DNA of 64,000 nt from Epiperipatus broadwayi (GCA_028023455.1 JAQFVV010000458.1:62001-126000), one strand, 5' to 3'; shown: positions 46,738-59,584, counted from the first letter of the stretch. Translations and numbers: made by a program. Notes: generated by a model not told the origin, from the sequence alone.

Positions 46738-48319
46738 ATGCTAATTATTAATATGGTCATATTAATAAGAATATATTCAACTAAGCCATGCACACTTCAA
46801 CATAATTTTTTATATTCTAGATTCTTTTATGTTAGTATTACTAATGTTTTTACAAATTCTTTGCTCAAATAGTTGAAATTCTCTGAAAATATCCCCTTCT
46901 TCAGATTTGGTGCTAAACACTTATACAAATTACACTGACAAGATATGAAATGAGGAGGTAGCAAATAATAAAGCCTAAGTAGTTTGTAGATTTTAATTTT
47001 TCTGTGAGATTGCAGATAATATAATTACATATATGATGTGTTATTTAAAGTAGACAATTTTTTTTTTTTTTAAATTATTTTTGCATTTTAGCAATGAGCA
47101 TTATGATTACATAAAATAATAAAAAATTCTAAAAATAAACTTTCATTTTAGTCATTATTAAATATTATGACTATCAAATAATGTGTGACTAATACTTGTT
47201 TATAACAATAACATAACATTTGATTTTTAATTGAGCATAACTTAGATGGAAAAAAAAAGCCTAAGTAAATGAAATGGAATGTAACTTTGCTGCCATTTAA
47301 GTGCTTAATATCATTTGACCTTCAATATAAGAAGTGGCAGCTAAAATAAATGAGAATCATTACAAAATATATCCAAGAAGCCAAATGTTCCTTTTGTGTT
47401 TTTCGCTAATACAATTTTTAGTTCTAACTAAAAATAAATGAAGAAATCCTTTAATCTTTTTTAAATCTTAATATTCTAACAGGCAAAGGGTATTTCAAAA
47501 AATTCTTTCCAAATGTTGAACTGAATTAGGCATTTTATTAAATCTAAAACGTTATTTATAATACATTTTCATCATTCACAACTTGTAATAAACATTTTTT
47601 TTTTTTTTTAAAGTATGAATTATCATTGTTTCATTATTTTTCATGTGGAAGTTGTTTTTTTAATAGGTGACACAAGACTCATCTTTATCAAGACATGTCG
47701 TGCTTTACCCCATTAATCTTCATTTCCATTTATTTATAAAGAAGCAATAAACTATATATTTAATTTTGAAGTCGTAAAAACTGACTTTGAGATAATCCAA
47801 TAATCTTGGTTGGTTAAGAAAAATGGTAAATTTGTTAAGAGACAATAATGAAATCAATTCTTTATTAATGCACATAAACTTTGTGGGCATGTCATTGGTA
47901 TCATGAAGTCTGAAATATGTGTAAAAATATGTGCAATATTCACATACTTGGTTTATTTTATTGAGGAAATTTTTATTATTAATATTCTATTATATTTTGG
48001 ATTGGGTGATAAAAGTTTATCCTTATCAGATAACCCCCCCCTCCGGCCGATAATTGATTTTAATTAGATATCTTAATAATGAACATAAAAATAAGATACA
48101 CACAAATTACTAATAGCAATTTTTTGTTTACAATTCAATTACATAGGATGGTTTTGTTATATCTGATAATTCACTCAGAGTGTTTGAAGATAGTAATGTT
48201 TGCATTCATATGTAGCAGAAAAATGACTTAAAAAGAAGCACACTCAATATTCAGTTCCACATTCTGTTCTGGATTGGGGAGATATTTTTAATCAAAAAAA
48301 TTACAATTACTAATACTTA

Positions 48320-48400
48320 ATTAGAAGGGATTTGAACTCAGACTTTCAAGCTCTTTCCACTCCATCTTATACAACTGAAACACATGACCACATAATACAT
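48320..48400 (-). mobile_element. tRNA-derived sequence with canonical B-box
   Basis: On the minus strand GAGTTCAAATCCC (48,327-48,339) is an ideal Pol III B-box. About 35-50 bases upstream, TCAGTTGTATAAGATGG resembles a weak A-box. It is a probable SINE head; the body is not recognised and isotype is unclear. Confidence 0.5.
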
Positions 48401-50329
48401 GTGAAAAAGATAAATGATCTCCAATATACATATACTGCTTTATATAACAATGCTATAAATTTGGACCTCGTACAGATTAACATAAAATAATTCTGCAAAA
48501 GTCATTCTTGGATATCTTAGATACATTAAGAATAGTAATTGTAGTTTTTCTTCTCGTAAGTGGCCAGTCACTGGAATCCTATCTAGTTATAGAGATTCTC
48601 TTAATAGCCAAGTTACTCCTGACATAGTTCTCATGGTTACCGCAGCACATTTTAAATGTCAAGATTCTTCAATGGATACTTTAAAAAAAAAATAATTTTC
48701 TATATATTTACTTATATTTAATAAAATATCAACTTTGTAGGCATTTAGAATAATTAACAGTCTTTATATTTTTAAGATTATATTTAAAAATTCTATACTA
48801 TGACATAAATTGTAGCTTGGTAACAAATGTTTAATATTATATATATTTTTGTCTTAATATATTGAATATATTCTATTAAGATAATATATATAAACGTTAA
48901 ATAAACAAACAAATTCTTTAATATTCCTCCTTTATTAATATTAGCTTCCCTTGATTCTCAGAATATAATAATCCTAATCTATTACTAATAAAAGATGAAA
49001 AGAAAGATTGAGAGAACAAGAAATCAATCAAATAATTACACCCCCTCCCCTAAAAAAATTGTGAACTAATCCATGTTTTACTCCAAGTTCCCCCTTCCAT
49101 TGGAATACATTTTCCATTGGTATATAAACATGTAAAGATAATAATGTATTTACTTTTTATTTTATAAGTCAATTAAAAATAAACAATTTTTAAAGACAAC
49201 AATTACAAAACTTAACTAGTTATTGTAATATAACACTTTAACTTCACAGAAAATATTATCTTTCAATCTTCACTTTCTCATTTAATGAATGATATTTTTT
49301 CTTTTAGTCTCTTACTAATTTTTTTATTTGCCTCCATTTAAGTGAAGAATATCTGAGCTGCTTGACTCTTCCTTCAATTCTTTTCCACATTTGAGATTCC
49401 AAATGATTAGTTATTACTAATACCCCCCCCCCCCCCAAATCTCTACAAACTGCAAAAATCACTGATCATTTTAGAAATCTTGGAAAAATTTATTCACTTA
49501 CCTAATGGAGTTGAGTGAGGAAATGATCAATATAATCCACGATAAATTAGTTCATTTTATCAACATTACCTTAATTCTGCTATGAGCGAATTATCAATGT
49601 TTATATATTACGAGTATGTATGTGTGTGTAACTACCCCCCCTTTTTTCTCTATTTTCCCCCCACTCTTAACATTTTTTCTTTTGAGGTGAATGTCAATTT
49701 CAATAAGTAATATTCTGATTGGAAGAAAATCAGCATAGATAGAACCAATCAAATTTTATTTTTTAAGAAAGTGTGACATTAATAACATTAAAAAAAAAAA
49801 GTAGAACAAAAACAATAAAAACATTTAAATTATTGAAATTTTTTTCCCCAGTCACAAACTGAAAATGGGATTTGCAAAGATGTTAGCTATGAAAAATTAA
49901 ATAAAATATCTATTTAATACAATATCTATAATTTGTCTCTTCGATAAAAGCAGGCATTGAATAATCTAATGCTGTATTGTAATGAATTTTTGACTAATTT
50001 TTGGTTTAGTAAGTTATAATATGGCATAGTATAATATATAGAAATATGATTTTAGGCATTATGCTTGACTGCATAACATTATATAAATATTGACAACGGT
50101 TATTAATTAACATTTTCGAAACGAAAAAACTAATTTCAAATAGGAATAATATCAATAAATTTTCCATGCTTTTGTAATTGGTATTTATATCTATAAACCT
50201 CTTTACGTGCCTATGCCTATACCGATATTACATATAGATAAAACAGTTTTTAAACAGCTCATTACAGGGCTAAATGCCTTCTCTGAATAAATGAAAAGGC
50301 AATGACAGGGCAGTGACATTTTACAGTTT
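48401..50329. other. AT-rich non-coding with poly-C runs
   Basis: No gene recognised. C runs occur at 49,423-49,436 (14 C) and at about 49,635. CTCCGGCCG at about 48,041 is an isolated G+C-rich spot. Confidence 0.55.
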
Positions 50330-50545
50330 TCCTTTCCTGTTTTATCTTCTAGCTAAAAATAACTAGATAGCCATTTACCAATCATTAATGGGATGGCTAA
50401 CTAAATTGGCTGTGAATTGGTTCCCTGAAAAAAAAAAAGCATTATAAGCCTATTTGTAATTCTGAAAAATATCCAGGTTTTACTCAGCCCAAATTCAAAC
50501 TGTTGGTGCTAAACAAGACAGGATGATGAATTAATCACCTTAGCT
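50330..50545 (-). mobile_element. tRNA-derived SINE, family 1 (copy 2)
   Basis: On the minus strand: degenerate head with CAGTTTGAATTTGGG in the B-box position, an A-rich linker, AATAGGCTTATAATG, a T run, then the shared body (TTAGTTAGCCAT, GATTGGTAAATGGCTATCTA, TTTTTAGCTAGAAGATAAAA). The body matches the copies at 12.8, 52.9 and 53.1 kb. Confidence 0.7.
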
Positions 50546-50984
50546 TTCAAATAGTGTATACATACAGATATATTAATAAACTCATTGAAAAATGTAAGTA
50601 TCAAATCAATATTTACGATTGCATGCATCTTGTGAAACAATTTCAAACACATATTTAACAATATTTTCCCAATTTTTCAAAGCTTGCATAATCAATATAA
50701 ATTTAATAATATATTGAAACTTGTATAAGAGCAAATCTAAGTAAGCATATTTATATAAATATATTTAATAATTGCAAAGAGGTGAGCTACTGAAATGCAA
50801 TTAATACGACCGGATGAGTTGATAAAAATATATCCATACAAACATAGAGCTTAACAAATTTTTAATGAACTTTAACTAAATTTATAGTCTACAAGTTACA
50901 AAAAAAAAAAAATCAACGAAAAAAAAAATCATTAAATTAAATAAATAAATAAAGCCTACTGGCTTTATTGCTTGGAAGTTCATA

Positions 50985-51065
50985 AGAAGTTTTGAATGCC
51001 AGAATCGATCCTGGGATCTTCCTATCTTAATCTGGATGCTTTACCAATTACATCAACACCATGCA
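50985..51065 (-). mobile_element. tRNA-like SINE head
   Basis: On the minus strand CCAGGATCGATTCTGG forms a T-arm with B-box (50,999-51,014). TGATGTAATTGGTAAAGCAT upstream has the form of a D-arm with A-box. The spacing fits a tRNA. The sequence after it (GCCAGTAGGCTTTATTTATT) shares the AGGCTTTAT phrase with family 1 copies. Isotype is not assignable. Confidence 0.55.
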
Positions 51066-51409
51066 GGGAATTAAAGAAATGATTAAAATTAATGAAAATA
51101 GACCAAGATGATTTAATACATAAATAAAAATTAAAATAGCCTTTATTACAGAAACAAACTTTCTCTAGCACCTCTTATCAGAAGAACAATGAAGAAAACA
51201 ATACCCATAGGAATGATTAATTTTTAACTGATCAGAATTTATTATTATCCTTTCTTGTTTTAATTAAAGATAAATAATCGGATGATTAGCTACATACATA
51301 GCAACCTACAAAAAACTTGCCAAATTCTATCTAAATTGGAATTTATAAGTGGAATATGTGTACCTAAATACATATATATCACTAAAAATAAATTCACTAA
51401 AATGGAAGC
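51066..51409. other. AT-rich spacer, nothing recognised
   Basis: No coding or repeat signal between the SINE head and the repeat array. Confidence 0.5.
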
Positions 51410-52530
51410 AATAATCTGAAATCACTATTTAACTATTCAGAGCATAAAGACAGTATTTTAATTTTAACAACCTCTAAATATCAAATGAAATGATAATTTT
51501 TAATAAATGTATCTATAATTATAGCAAAACAATATGTAACTGAAATGAAAGCAATTGCTACTCCCAATGAGCTGTATATAAATAATAATCAAATATTAAT
51601 AAATTATTAAAAGAATGTAGTGATACCAAACCATTCCTTTATCATTGTTGATATTTAAATCTTAGTTTATTGAAGTTGTTATAAATCAGGTAAAGAAATC
51701 TGTCAATTAGTTTAATTTATGTATACCATAAATAAAATGAAATCACTTTTTAACTACTGAGGATCAAGGCAGTATTTTAATTTTAACAGCCTCCAAAACC
51801 AAATGAAATGTCAATTTTTAATAAATATGACTATACATAGACATAGCTGAACCATAGGCAATTAAAACAGAAGTGACTGCTAATCCTGATAAACTATATA
51901 TAAATTAATTACTTAAACATCAATAAACTATTAAAAAAATGGAATGAAATCTGTGTATTTGAAGGTCGTTAAAACTAAGTTACCAACCCAGCATGATTCT
52001 CTGAGCAATTAATAATGATTTCAGATTATTTACATTATATATAAAGCAAACTAATAAAAAGATTTCACTCTGATTTATAACAATATCAATAAACTAAGCT
52101 TAAATACTAACAAAGCTAAAGAAATGGGTGATATCATTCCATTCTTTAATAGTTTACTGACGTTTGGTAAATAATTTATATACAATTCATTGGAAATAGC
52201 AGTCCATTTCAACTACATATCCAACTATGATTATTATAATTACATTTATTAAAAAGTGTCTTTTAATTTGGTATTTGGAGGTTGTTAAAACTTAGGTACA
52301 GCCTTGATTCTTTGAGTAGTTAAACAGTGATTTCAGATTATTTAGATTGTATGTAAATGAAACTAATGGAGAGATTTCATTCTCTAATTTATAACATCAA
52401 TAAACTAAGCTTAAATACCCACAAGCTAAATAAATGGATGGTATTATTCCATTCTTTGGTAATTAATTTATACACAGCCCATTGGGAATAGCAGTTGCTT
52501 CCATTTCAATTATATATCATTCAGTTATGA
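51410..52530. repeat. Four-unit array of a 0.3-kb repeat, two direct then two inverted
   Basis: The phrase GAAATCACT..TTTAACTA, then CAGTATTTTAATTTTAACA and CCTC, occurs forward at about 51,417 and 51,739. Its reverse complement (GG(T/A)..GTTAAAACT, then AGTAGTTAAACAGTGATTTC) occurs at about 51,960 and 52,270. A second block (ATTTATAACA..TCAATAAACTAAGCTTAAATA) is inverted at 51,640-51,690 and direct at 52,074 and 52,388. The array is thus a large imperfect palindrome centred near 51,950. No coding sequence. Confidence 0.8.
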
Positions 52531-52859
52531 TTATTTATAGTTAAAAATAAATAAATAAATATTATATTCAACCCTAAACTACAGATATACTTCATATCTT
52601 AATAATTATAGGACAGAAAAAAAAATTAAATAATAACATAACTCATTCATCTTTAAATATTTAGATCTAAAGCTGCTATTATTATATTTGGAATAAAGTT
52701 TAGTATAGAGAAATATCTACCATTTTCATCTAATAAAAATAATTTAAATTTCTGAATAGCTTTAATGACATATATATATATTACATGAAAAAAAAAGGTA
52801 TCTATTGAATGAAAAGATATTTCTAAATATGATGGTCAACATTAGAATAGACAGAGTTT
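52531..52859. other. AT-rich spacer, nothing recognised
   Basis: Contains (TAAA)n-like and (TA)n tracts only. Confidence 0.5.
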
Positions 52860-53005
52860 TTCATCATTCTTTTATCCTCTAACAAAGAATAGCTAGATAT
52901 CCATTTGCATGACTATATTAATTAGCTAATACAAGAAAAATATAAAGCCTATTTTTTTTTGTTTTACCAATCATGGATTTGAAACCCTGTAAGAACACTT
53001 TATAA
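52860..53005 (-). mobile_element. tRNA-derived SINE, family 1 (copy 3)
   Basis: On the minus strand: GGGTTTCAAATCC (B-box, about 52,975-52,987), an A run, AATAGGCTTTATA, then the shared body (TTAGCTAATTAATATAGTCA, GGATATCTAGCTATTC, AGAGGATAAAAG). It stands head to head with copy 4, about 75 bp away. Confidence 0.7.
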
Positions 53006-53079
53006 ATACATTATATCAGGAATAAATTATATTAACATCAAACTATAGCATTCTGTGATTTAATACTCCAAAAGAGATT

Positions 53080-53280
53080 TAATTCTGTAGTGATTAGAAT
53101 GTCTGATTGCTTAAGTCAACAACATGAGTTTAAATCTGAATGGAATATAGACAATTTTTCAGGTAGATGAGAAATTCCTAACAAACTTAGCACTTTTTTT
53201 TTCTAGAGATGATTATTAGTCAGTAAATGGGTATTTAGCTATTATTAATTAAAGGATAAACAAGAAACAAACAAATGAAA
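53080..53280 (+). mobile_element. tRNA-derived SINE, family 1 (copy 4)
   Basis: GAGTTTAAATCTG (53,126-53,138) sits in the B-box position. The body has GATTATTAGTCAGTAAATGG, TATTTAGCTATTATTAATTA and ends AAAGGATAAAC. It corresponds in order to the other copies. Confidence 0.65.
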
Positions 53281-53313
53281 TTCTCACCAACCATAAATTT
53301 GATTAAGCCAATT

Positions 53314-53640
53314 AACATCACATGAACACCATTTCTTATGCTTGCTTATAACTGTTATTAAAACTCTCTATATGTATTGAAATTTAAGACTCATAGTTTT
53401 GTAGTTAAGTAGAGATGAAAGATGGCTAATGGAGGGTTGCATTAGATCCTAAGATCCAGGTGCAGTGCTCTCAGATCCACAGCTCCTCACTGATGAAGGC
53501 CACAAGCCAGAAACTAGTCTGGGGATACTAGATGGGGATTTTATGCACAAGCCTTCTGGCATCCATTGATTACTCTGGCTTGCACTGAGTGGCAATATGT
53601 ATAGAGAGTTTTGCCTGTTTTAATAATTTGATTAATCTGA
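53314..53640 (+). mobile_element. MITE copy 3, longer internal region, right TIR lost
   Basis: It begins with ACATCACATGAACACCATTT, the left TIR of the 9266 element, and continues through GACTCATAGTTTTGTAG, CTCACTGATGAAGG, ACTAGTCTGGGGATACTAG, CTTCTGGCATCCATTGATTA and GAGAGTTTTGCCTGTTTTAA. The right TIR stops after about 15 bases. It shows the fuller structure, of which 9266-9527 is an internally deleted form. Confidence 0.8.
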
Positions 53641-55244
53641 TAGGTAATGTTTTTTCCATTTATTCTTTTTCTAAGAGGGATGCAGGAAAAATTCTATTCT
53701 GCAATTAGCTATATTATTTAAGACTGCTTTACCTTTATCCTAAAAACCAATACATTTTAAATTTAATATATAACATGTATTATATTTATACACAGAATAT
53801 TAAATATATATGTGAAGATGTAAGTACATATTTAAATAAATAATTTATTTGGGAAATTTGCGATTATACAATATTTTGCATTTAACTTATTTTTAAACAG
53901 ACTGCAATTAAATAATTGTGACTAAATTATTTAATTTATAATTTTAAAAAATACATATTTTTAATGAAATATAAAAATCATTTCCTCTCAAAATCAATGC
54001 TTTTATCTTCTAGTATGAATGCCCTTGCTGAGAAGACTACAAGTAATTGTTTGTATTAAATTATGTTACTCACTGTAAAAAAAAAAAGGCAATTAAATGC
54101 AGACAAGATTGAGAAAATGTGAACAGACACCAGTCTCATCCAGACATCAATTCTGCTAACAAATAACAAAATGTCATAATTTGTTCAATACTTTGCATTA
54201 AAAATTGCTTAATTTTACATAAGTATGAGTGAGCATTCTTATCATTGATATTTGATAAATGATTATTGACATGCTTGCAAAATTTAGTTATATGTTGTTG
54301 TTGTTGTTTTTTTTCCATATTTTGATTGTAAATTAATTTCTACAAGAAATTGATGATTGATATCTAGTTTTAAAATTTTAACACTTGAGATTTCTCTTTA
54401 TTTTTTAATTTAAATTTGAGTGGAAATTGTTTTGGAATTATAGTAAACATTTCAGATATCTGAGTATCTTATAAAAAAAAAATAATTTTTTTTAACTCTT
54501 CAGCTTCATTGACTGTTTTTATTATATGTTATTTAATTTTTGCTCTGACATTGCATTTTCTGTTACATTTGTCATTTTGTTAAATTTATCTAGTTTATCT
54601 TAACATTTCTTAACTACTAAACATTTCATCAGTTTTCATTGTCACCAACAGCATTTATCTGATGTTTTATTCACTCATGTTTATTTTGTCTTGTAGAAAA
54701 TTATTTAAAATATATAATTAATATTTTCTTGAGTTCAAAATAGTCCGTGATCTTACTGGTTTATTTGGACTTTATATTTCTTGTTTTGTTTTTTAATTGC
54801 TTTATGTATGTGTTGTAACTAATTAACCTTTTTCAAGACCTACTACAGTGATTTCTTATGTATCAATGTAATTCTACATATTCTTTTTATCATAGTTACC
54901 AAATTTATTTATTTCTCTAGATTTAAAAAAGCAATTTTTTTCAACCAAATATCATTAAAGAAACGGTACTGCTTCATTTTTACATCTTCAAAATGAACAT
55001 TTTGCAAATATAAAATACAAATTTGGTTATAAAATATTTTAAAATTAAACTTTATAAACGTTTTAGTTTTTGAATTATTGATTTTAGCAGGTATTTAATT
55101 AAATTTAACTTTTTTGCATGTGTCTGTATAAATGTTACAAATTATTTTGAAATTATTAAATTAATAGGTTTTTAATTATACAAAAAAATAAAGACCAATA
55201 GATTTTTTTTGTTTTGTTTATATAAATTAATATAATTTAGCAAT
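53641..55244. other. AT-rich non-coding stretch, nothing recognised
   Basis: No gene or assignable repeat. The frame at 54,136-54,318 has no motif. Confidence 0.6.
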
Positions 55245-55379
55245 CATTGGTAAAGTTTTTTTTTTTTAAATGTCATAGTATCAGCCGGGATGCGAACCCG
55301 CAACCCGGGCAACTGCCTGCAAGTGCAAGACAGTCGTGCTGACTTCTCGACCACCAATGCAAGACATTGGTAAAGTTTT
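55245..55379 (-). mobile_element. Short tRNA-derived SINE with perfect 15-bp target duplication
   Basis: CATTGGTAAAGTTTT occurs at 55,245-55,259 and 55,365-55,379 and brackets a 105-bp insert. Read on the minus strand the insert begins with a tRNA-like head. This has GGTGGTCGAGAAGTCAGCAC in the A-box/D-arm position, a strong hairpin around ACTT in place of a normal anticodon arm, and GGGTTGCGGGTTCGCATCCC with a near-consensus B-box. It then has a short GATACTATGACATTT end and an A tail. Its G+C content is far above the surroundings. Target duplication plus A tail shows LINE-machinery insertion. Isotype is unclear; the D-arm resembles tRNA-Ser/Leu. Confidence 0.88.
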
Positions 55380-58300
55380 GTATTAAATTCCTCATATTAG
55401 GCAAAGCAAAAAATTGACTTTTTTTTTTTTAAATATATTTTTCTGAAAAATTGTTATAAAAACATTTATCTACTATTTTTTTTCTTTTAAATAACAATTA
55501 TTTCTAATTTTAATTAAATTTCTAAATTTGATACCCAATGAAAAATAATAATGTCTTTAGTCACAGTTTATAAATTAAATGCCCATGGTGCCAGTTATGC
55601 ATGTATACAATTAAGAATTTTTTCAAAATTTAATTTTCACATAATTAATTTTAATTTGATTTGTAAATTTTCTTTTAGTCAAGAAATTTATTATATAGCT
55701 GGTAATTTTCAACATTTTATTTATTAATTATTTTTTACTTTTATCACAATCTTTATTGATCAAGTATGTGGTTATGGTTTATATTAGTTTAGTCATTATA
55801 TAAACACACGTTATCCTTTAGTTGGTATTAATGAATATTTGTACATACATATATATATATTTGTTATTAAAATCAGATTCAAAAAGAATTATATAAAAGT
55901 GGTGGAATTTTAATTAGGAAATGAAATGTGCTGTTAGATTTAAAACAGTTTTACAAGTTAGTATTCAATTCAGGGATTGAATTAGTATATGAATTTTTAA
56001 ATGAGGGAAATGTAGAATATGGTTAATGAAAAATATTGGGTATTAAAGCAAAGATCATATCCTAATTTTGATGATCAGTGATTATAATGGCATAGGTAAG
56101 GTTATTAAGCTTCATGTGGTTGCATGTATGACAGGAGGTTTGAAAGTTCGGTCTCTAATCTTAATTTTATTTATTTCGTTGTAGTAATGTGCTTAAGTAG
56201 AAATGGCAACTAAGAAACCAAAGAGTGAACAGAATAAAAAATTCATTTCTCTTTATGCTATTAATGAGTGTGATAAGTAAGGCTGATTGGAACTTAGTGA
56301 TAGATATAAAGTTTGGTATATTTGAAGTGATGGGTACTTAAAGAAGAAAAAAAATGGATACATTATTCCTCTTTGTGCAGATTAGATAAGTTAAGTCTAC
56401 ATTGGCAGAAAACATTTTTTTCTTAAGCAAAACTACAGATCAGTAATGTTTCCAAATTAATCTTGATAAGGAAATCTAGGTATTTAAGCTCTAGGTATGA
56501 GAATTTAATGTTTGGATAATGTTTGTGCAATAAAGAAGAGATTGGAGTGTTAATAACTTTTCAGTTTTGTGGCAAGGTTATAGAGCATCCCAGGAATTTA
56601 TTTTGATAGATAAAGTATGTTTCTTGAGAATGGACTTTGTGACAAGGATAATGGGATTTTTAAAAACATATTTTTAACTGGTGATAGTATATCTATTGGA
56701 GTGATACAAACAAATTTCTGAGAGTCTAGCATTAGGAATGTAGCTCCATATAAAGGACAACATTAAAAAGCTCATTAGTAAACATACAATTTCTGAAAAC
56801 TTACTTTCCATGTAATAAATTCTGATTTGCAGTAAAAGATAACTTTGTAAACTGAAAAAAGTGACTAAAAACTAGCACGTAACTTTCATTTATTGGCATA
56901 ATTAGTTGAATAAAAGAAAGCATTCTAATTAAAAAAAAAATTGTTATAGTAAGATATTAATTTTATAACTGAAACAGCAGATAATAAATCTGAAATTTCT
57001 TATGTTTAATGAATTGTTTTTTGTTTTTTTTCTGATATAGGTAAATAATTTAGGACACTAGAATAAGTATATTACAGTAATAACAAATATTCACGATTTA
57101 CCATTGATATGGTTAAGTATTTATTTTTTAATATTGTGAATAATCTGTAAATGATAATTATTAATAAATAATACTCATTCTTCCATAAGTTTTATGATTT
57201 AGTATGCATTCCTGGATGGCACACCAATCAAGAAATTATGATAATAGTGAATTACATTTATTTACTTTTTTTCCCATACACTTTATTAATTGTCATTGTG
57301 TTCAATTTATTATTTATTAGTTCTCATAGCTTTTGGATTATTCCTCAATATTATTATGTTGAAATGTTGACTAAGGAATTTTATTACAAGATAATGTTAA
57401 ATGAAGAGTGCATTTCTGAGCCAACATAATTTGTTGGAAGAATTCAAAATTGTGTGATTATTTTGATCGCCTATGCAGGAGAAAGAAAAAAAAAATTCAA
57501 ATGGAGAATTTATTCCAGTTTTATGCTGTCCATCCAAATGAGACCAATTAACTCTTTTACAAGAAGTAATAATGTTTTCTCCCATTATAATGATCTGAAC
57601 AGGAAAATCAATTACATTCTCACTTTGTACAATGTTATACAATTAGTAATTTTTTTACGCCATAGATACCAATCAGTATGCTTATTTACTTCACAGGAAA
57701 ATGTTATAAAAGTGATATTAACAGATTTAACATGAATAGAAAAGTTTGGGTAGCTTATAATCTTAATCCAAGCAGAAGCTAAATACTAGGAACTTATGAA
57801 GTCAAATTTGCCAGCTATCAGAAATACAAGCACAGACAGATTTTAATAGGAATCATACTCTTTTCATCACAAGATAGTAATGCAAAAATATAACAAATTA
57901 TGGAATTAGAATGAATTGCCATGCATATATGGTTGAAATAAAGCTCTGCTGTTGCTACTTTTACAAAGAATTCAGGGGTAACACCACTTTATTTCTATAA
58001 TAGAAAGGGAGTGAGCACTTGGGTCATTAGTACCCTTGGATGAATGGCTGACTTATGCAGATTTAAATGCATTAACATTATTCTGCCTTAAAATCACTAG
58101 GAATCTTAAATGGATCCAAGAAAAAAAACATACAAACAGGCCATCCAACATTCCTGGCTGAAAATCAAATGTAAATATTAAAAGAGAGTAAGAGATGCAT
58201 TGAGAATTAATTCCTAATGTTTAGAATGATGTTAGAAATACCATACTTGAATCTAATATTACTTTGTATTTACAATTTCTATTTATTATCATCATTTAAA

Positions 58301-59038
58301 TTTGTTATAGATTGCTTTTAACTGCACTTACCCCAGTTGTCATCATCATTTTATTTACTATATTATGTATTACTTTTATTATTTTAATTTTTTTATTTTT
58401 CTGTTAAGTGCATATGTTTACTGCTTGCTAAATCTTGATTTCCGTTATTATAATGCCATCCAATAGTAGAACATGGAACTATTTTTTATATTTTTAGTCC
58501 ATCTGTAATTTTTTTTTTTATGAGGTTTTCTAAGTAAAACTAGATTTTTTATTCAGATATTCAGATCAAGCTGATTAGTTATTGATTAATAAGTAGTAAT
58601 AGGGCTATTCTTAGTTCAAGAATATTAAACTTCTACAAATAGTCTATTAATGAAACTGGTGAATATGTTTTTTTCTTCATCATTTCTCGGTGACTGGCTG
58701 ATGCTGGTAAGTCTTTTATTGTGCAAAAATATTTAAACTTATGTTGCTTTCACTTATATCTAGATAGAGAAACACTTTTTTTTAATGTAATTCCTAAACA
58801 TTATGTAATTGCATAATAAATTGAAATATGTCACTTTTTAAGTTTTTATTAAATTAAGATATAAACTCCATCTTATGCATATGAATATATGTATGTGCAA
58901 ACATGCATATAGATAGAGATTGAATTGTCATTTTACTTTTAAAAACTATACATTTTCCTGGTTGAGCTTCATTTTTAAAAATCTGTATTTTTAAATACTT
59001 TTATTGAAGTTGAAAAATTGCATTGTTTGTTTATTAAC
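55380..59038. other. AT-rich non-coding; some unassigned segments of higher complexity
   Basis: No gene recognised. Stretches near 56,040-56,180 (a possible weak B-box, AGTTCGGTCTC) and 57,430-58,170 are less AT-rich and may be old transposon pieces. The overlapping frames at 57,238-57,735 show no motif. Confidence 0.5.
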
Positions 59039-59055
59039 TCGCTAGAGGGCAGTAC
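59039..59055 (+). promoter_or_regulatory. CTCF-like motif, second
   Basis: TCGCTAGAGGGCAGTAC matches the CTCF core over CTAGAGGGCAG, with deviations at the first and third positions. It has the same orientation as the motif at 15,956. Inference from motif only. Confidence 0.4.
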
Positions 59056-59330
59056 AATATAGTTTTGTTAAGCATAGTTTTTTTACAAAAATATAAATTT
59101 TCTAAAGTAAAAATGTTCAACACTTTTCACTTAAAATAAAATATTTTTAATCACTTATATACACACATATTAAGTACACATTTTAACTTATAGCAGAAAT
59201 ATCTAGTCATATATATGTATCAACTATAACTATCCAGTCACTTTAAAGTAAGATATAGTTTTACATTTTCATTTGCTCTGCCAATACTAAAAACTTAAAA
59301 ATAATAGATATTTATTTTTTTTTGTATTAA

Positions 59331-59584
59331 ATGCTTTTATTGACTGTGCACTAAAAAGAAAAAAAATAATTGTTTCTTCAACCAAAAATTGGAGTTTTTA
59401 GATTTAACTTGAAATAAAAGCATGAGAGGTTCAGAAATTAATTAAATCAATACCTATTTTTTATAATAAGGGATTGACTTACTTAATTTGTGGACTCCCT
59501 ATGCTTTTATTTCAAGTTAAATCTAAAAACCCCAATTGTGATTGAAGAAACCTTTTTTTTTTTTAGTGCTCTCAATAAAAGCAT
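59331..59584. mobile_element. 254-bp foldback element (near-complete palindrome)
   Basis: Bounded by ATGCTTTTATTGA and TCAATAAAAGCAT. The two halves pair along about 120 bp each, including TTTTTAGATTTAACTTGAAA and its complement without mismatch, with only a short T/A-rich loop near 59,455-59,470. ATGCTTTTAT or its complement occurs four times (about 59,331, 59,413, 59,501 and 59,575), so each arm is itself bounded by an inverted decamer. No coding sequence. A foldback MITE is the likeliest identity; no clear target duplication. Confidence 0.85.

Larger units (their letters stand above)
44746..48319. other. AT-rich non-coding; low-complexity block and palindrome inside
   Basis: No gene seen. 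The frame at 44,730-45,026 has no motif. The block at 45,598-45,800 is an extreme alternation of A and T homopolymers. A palindrome lies at 46,684-46,737. Confidence 0.6.

Noticed and set aside
53314-53640. Intact MITE
   Set aside because: The right TIR is missing after about 15 bases, so no complete element or target duplication can be claimed.
57238-57735. Two plus frames (63 and 93 codons)
   Set aside because: No recognisable domain; composition fits AT-rich chance frames, though a decayed transposon cannot be excluded.
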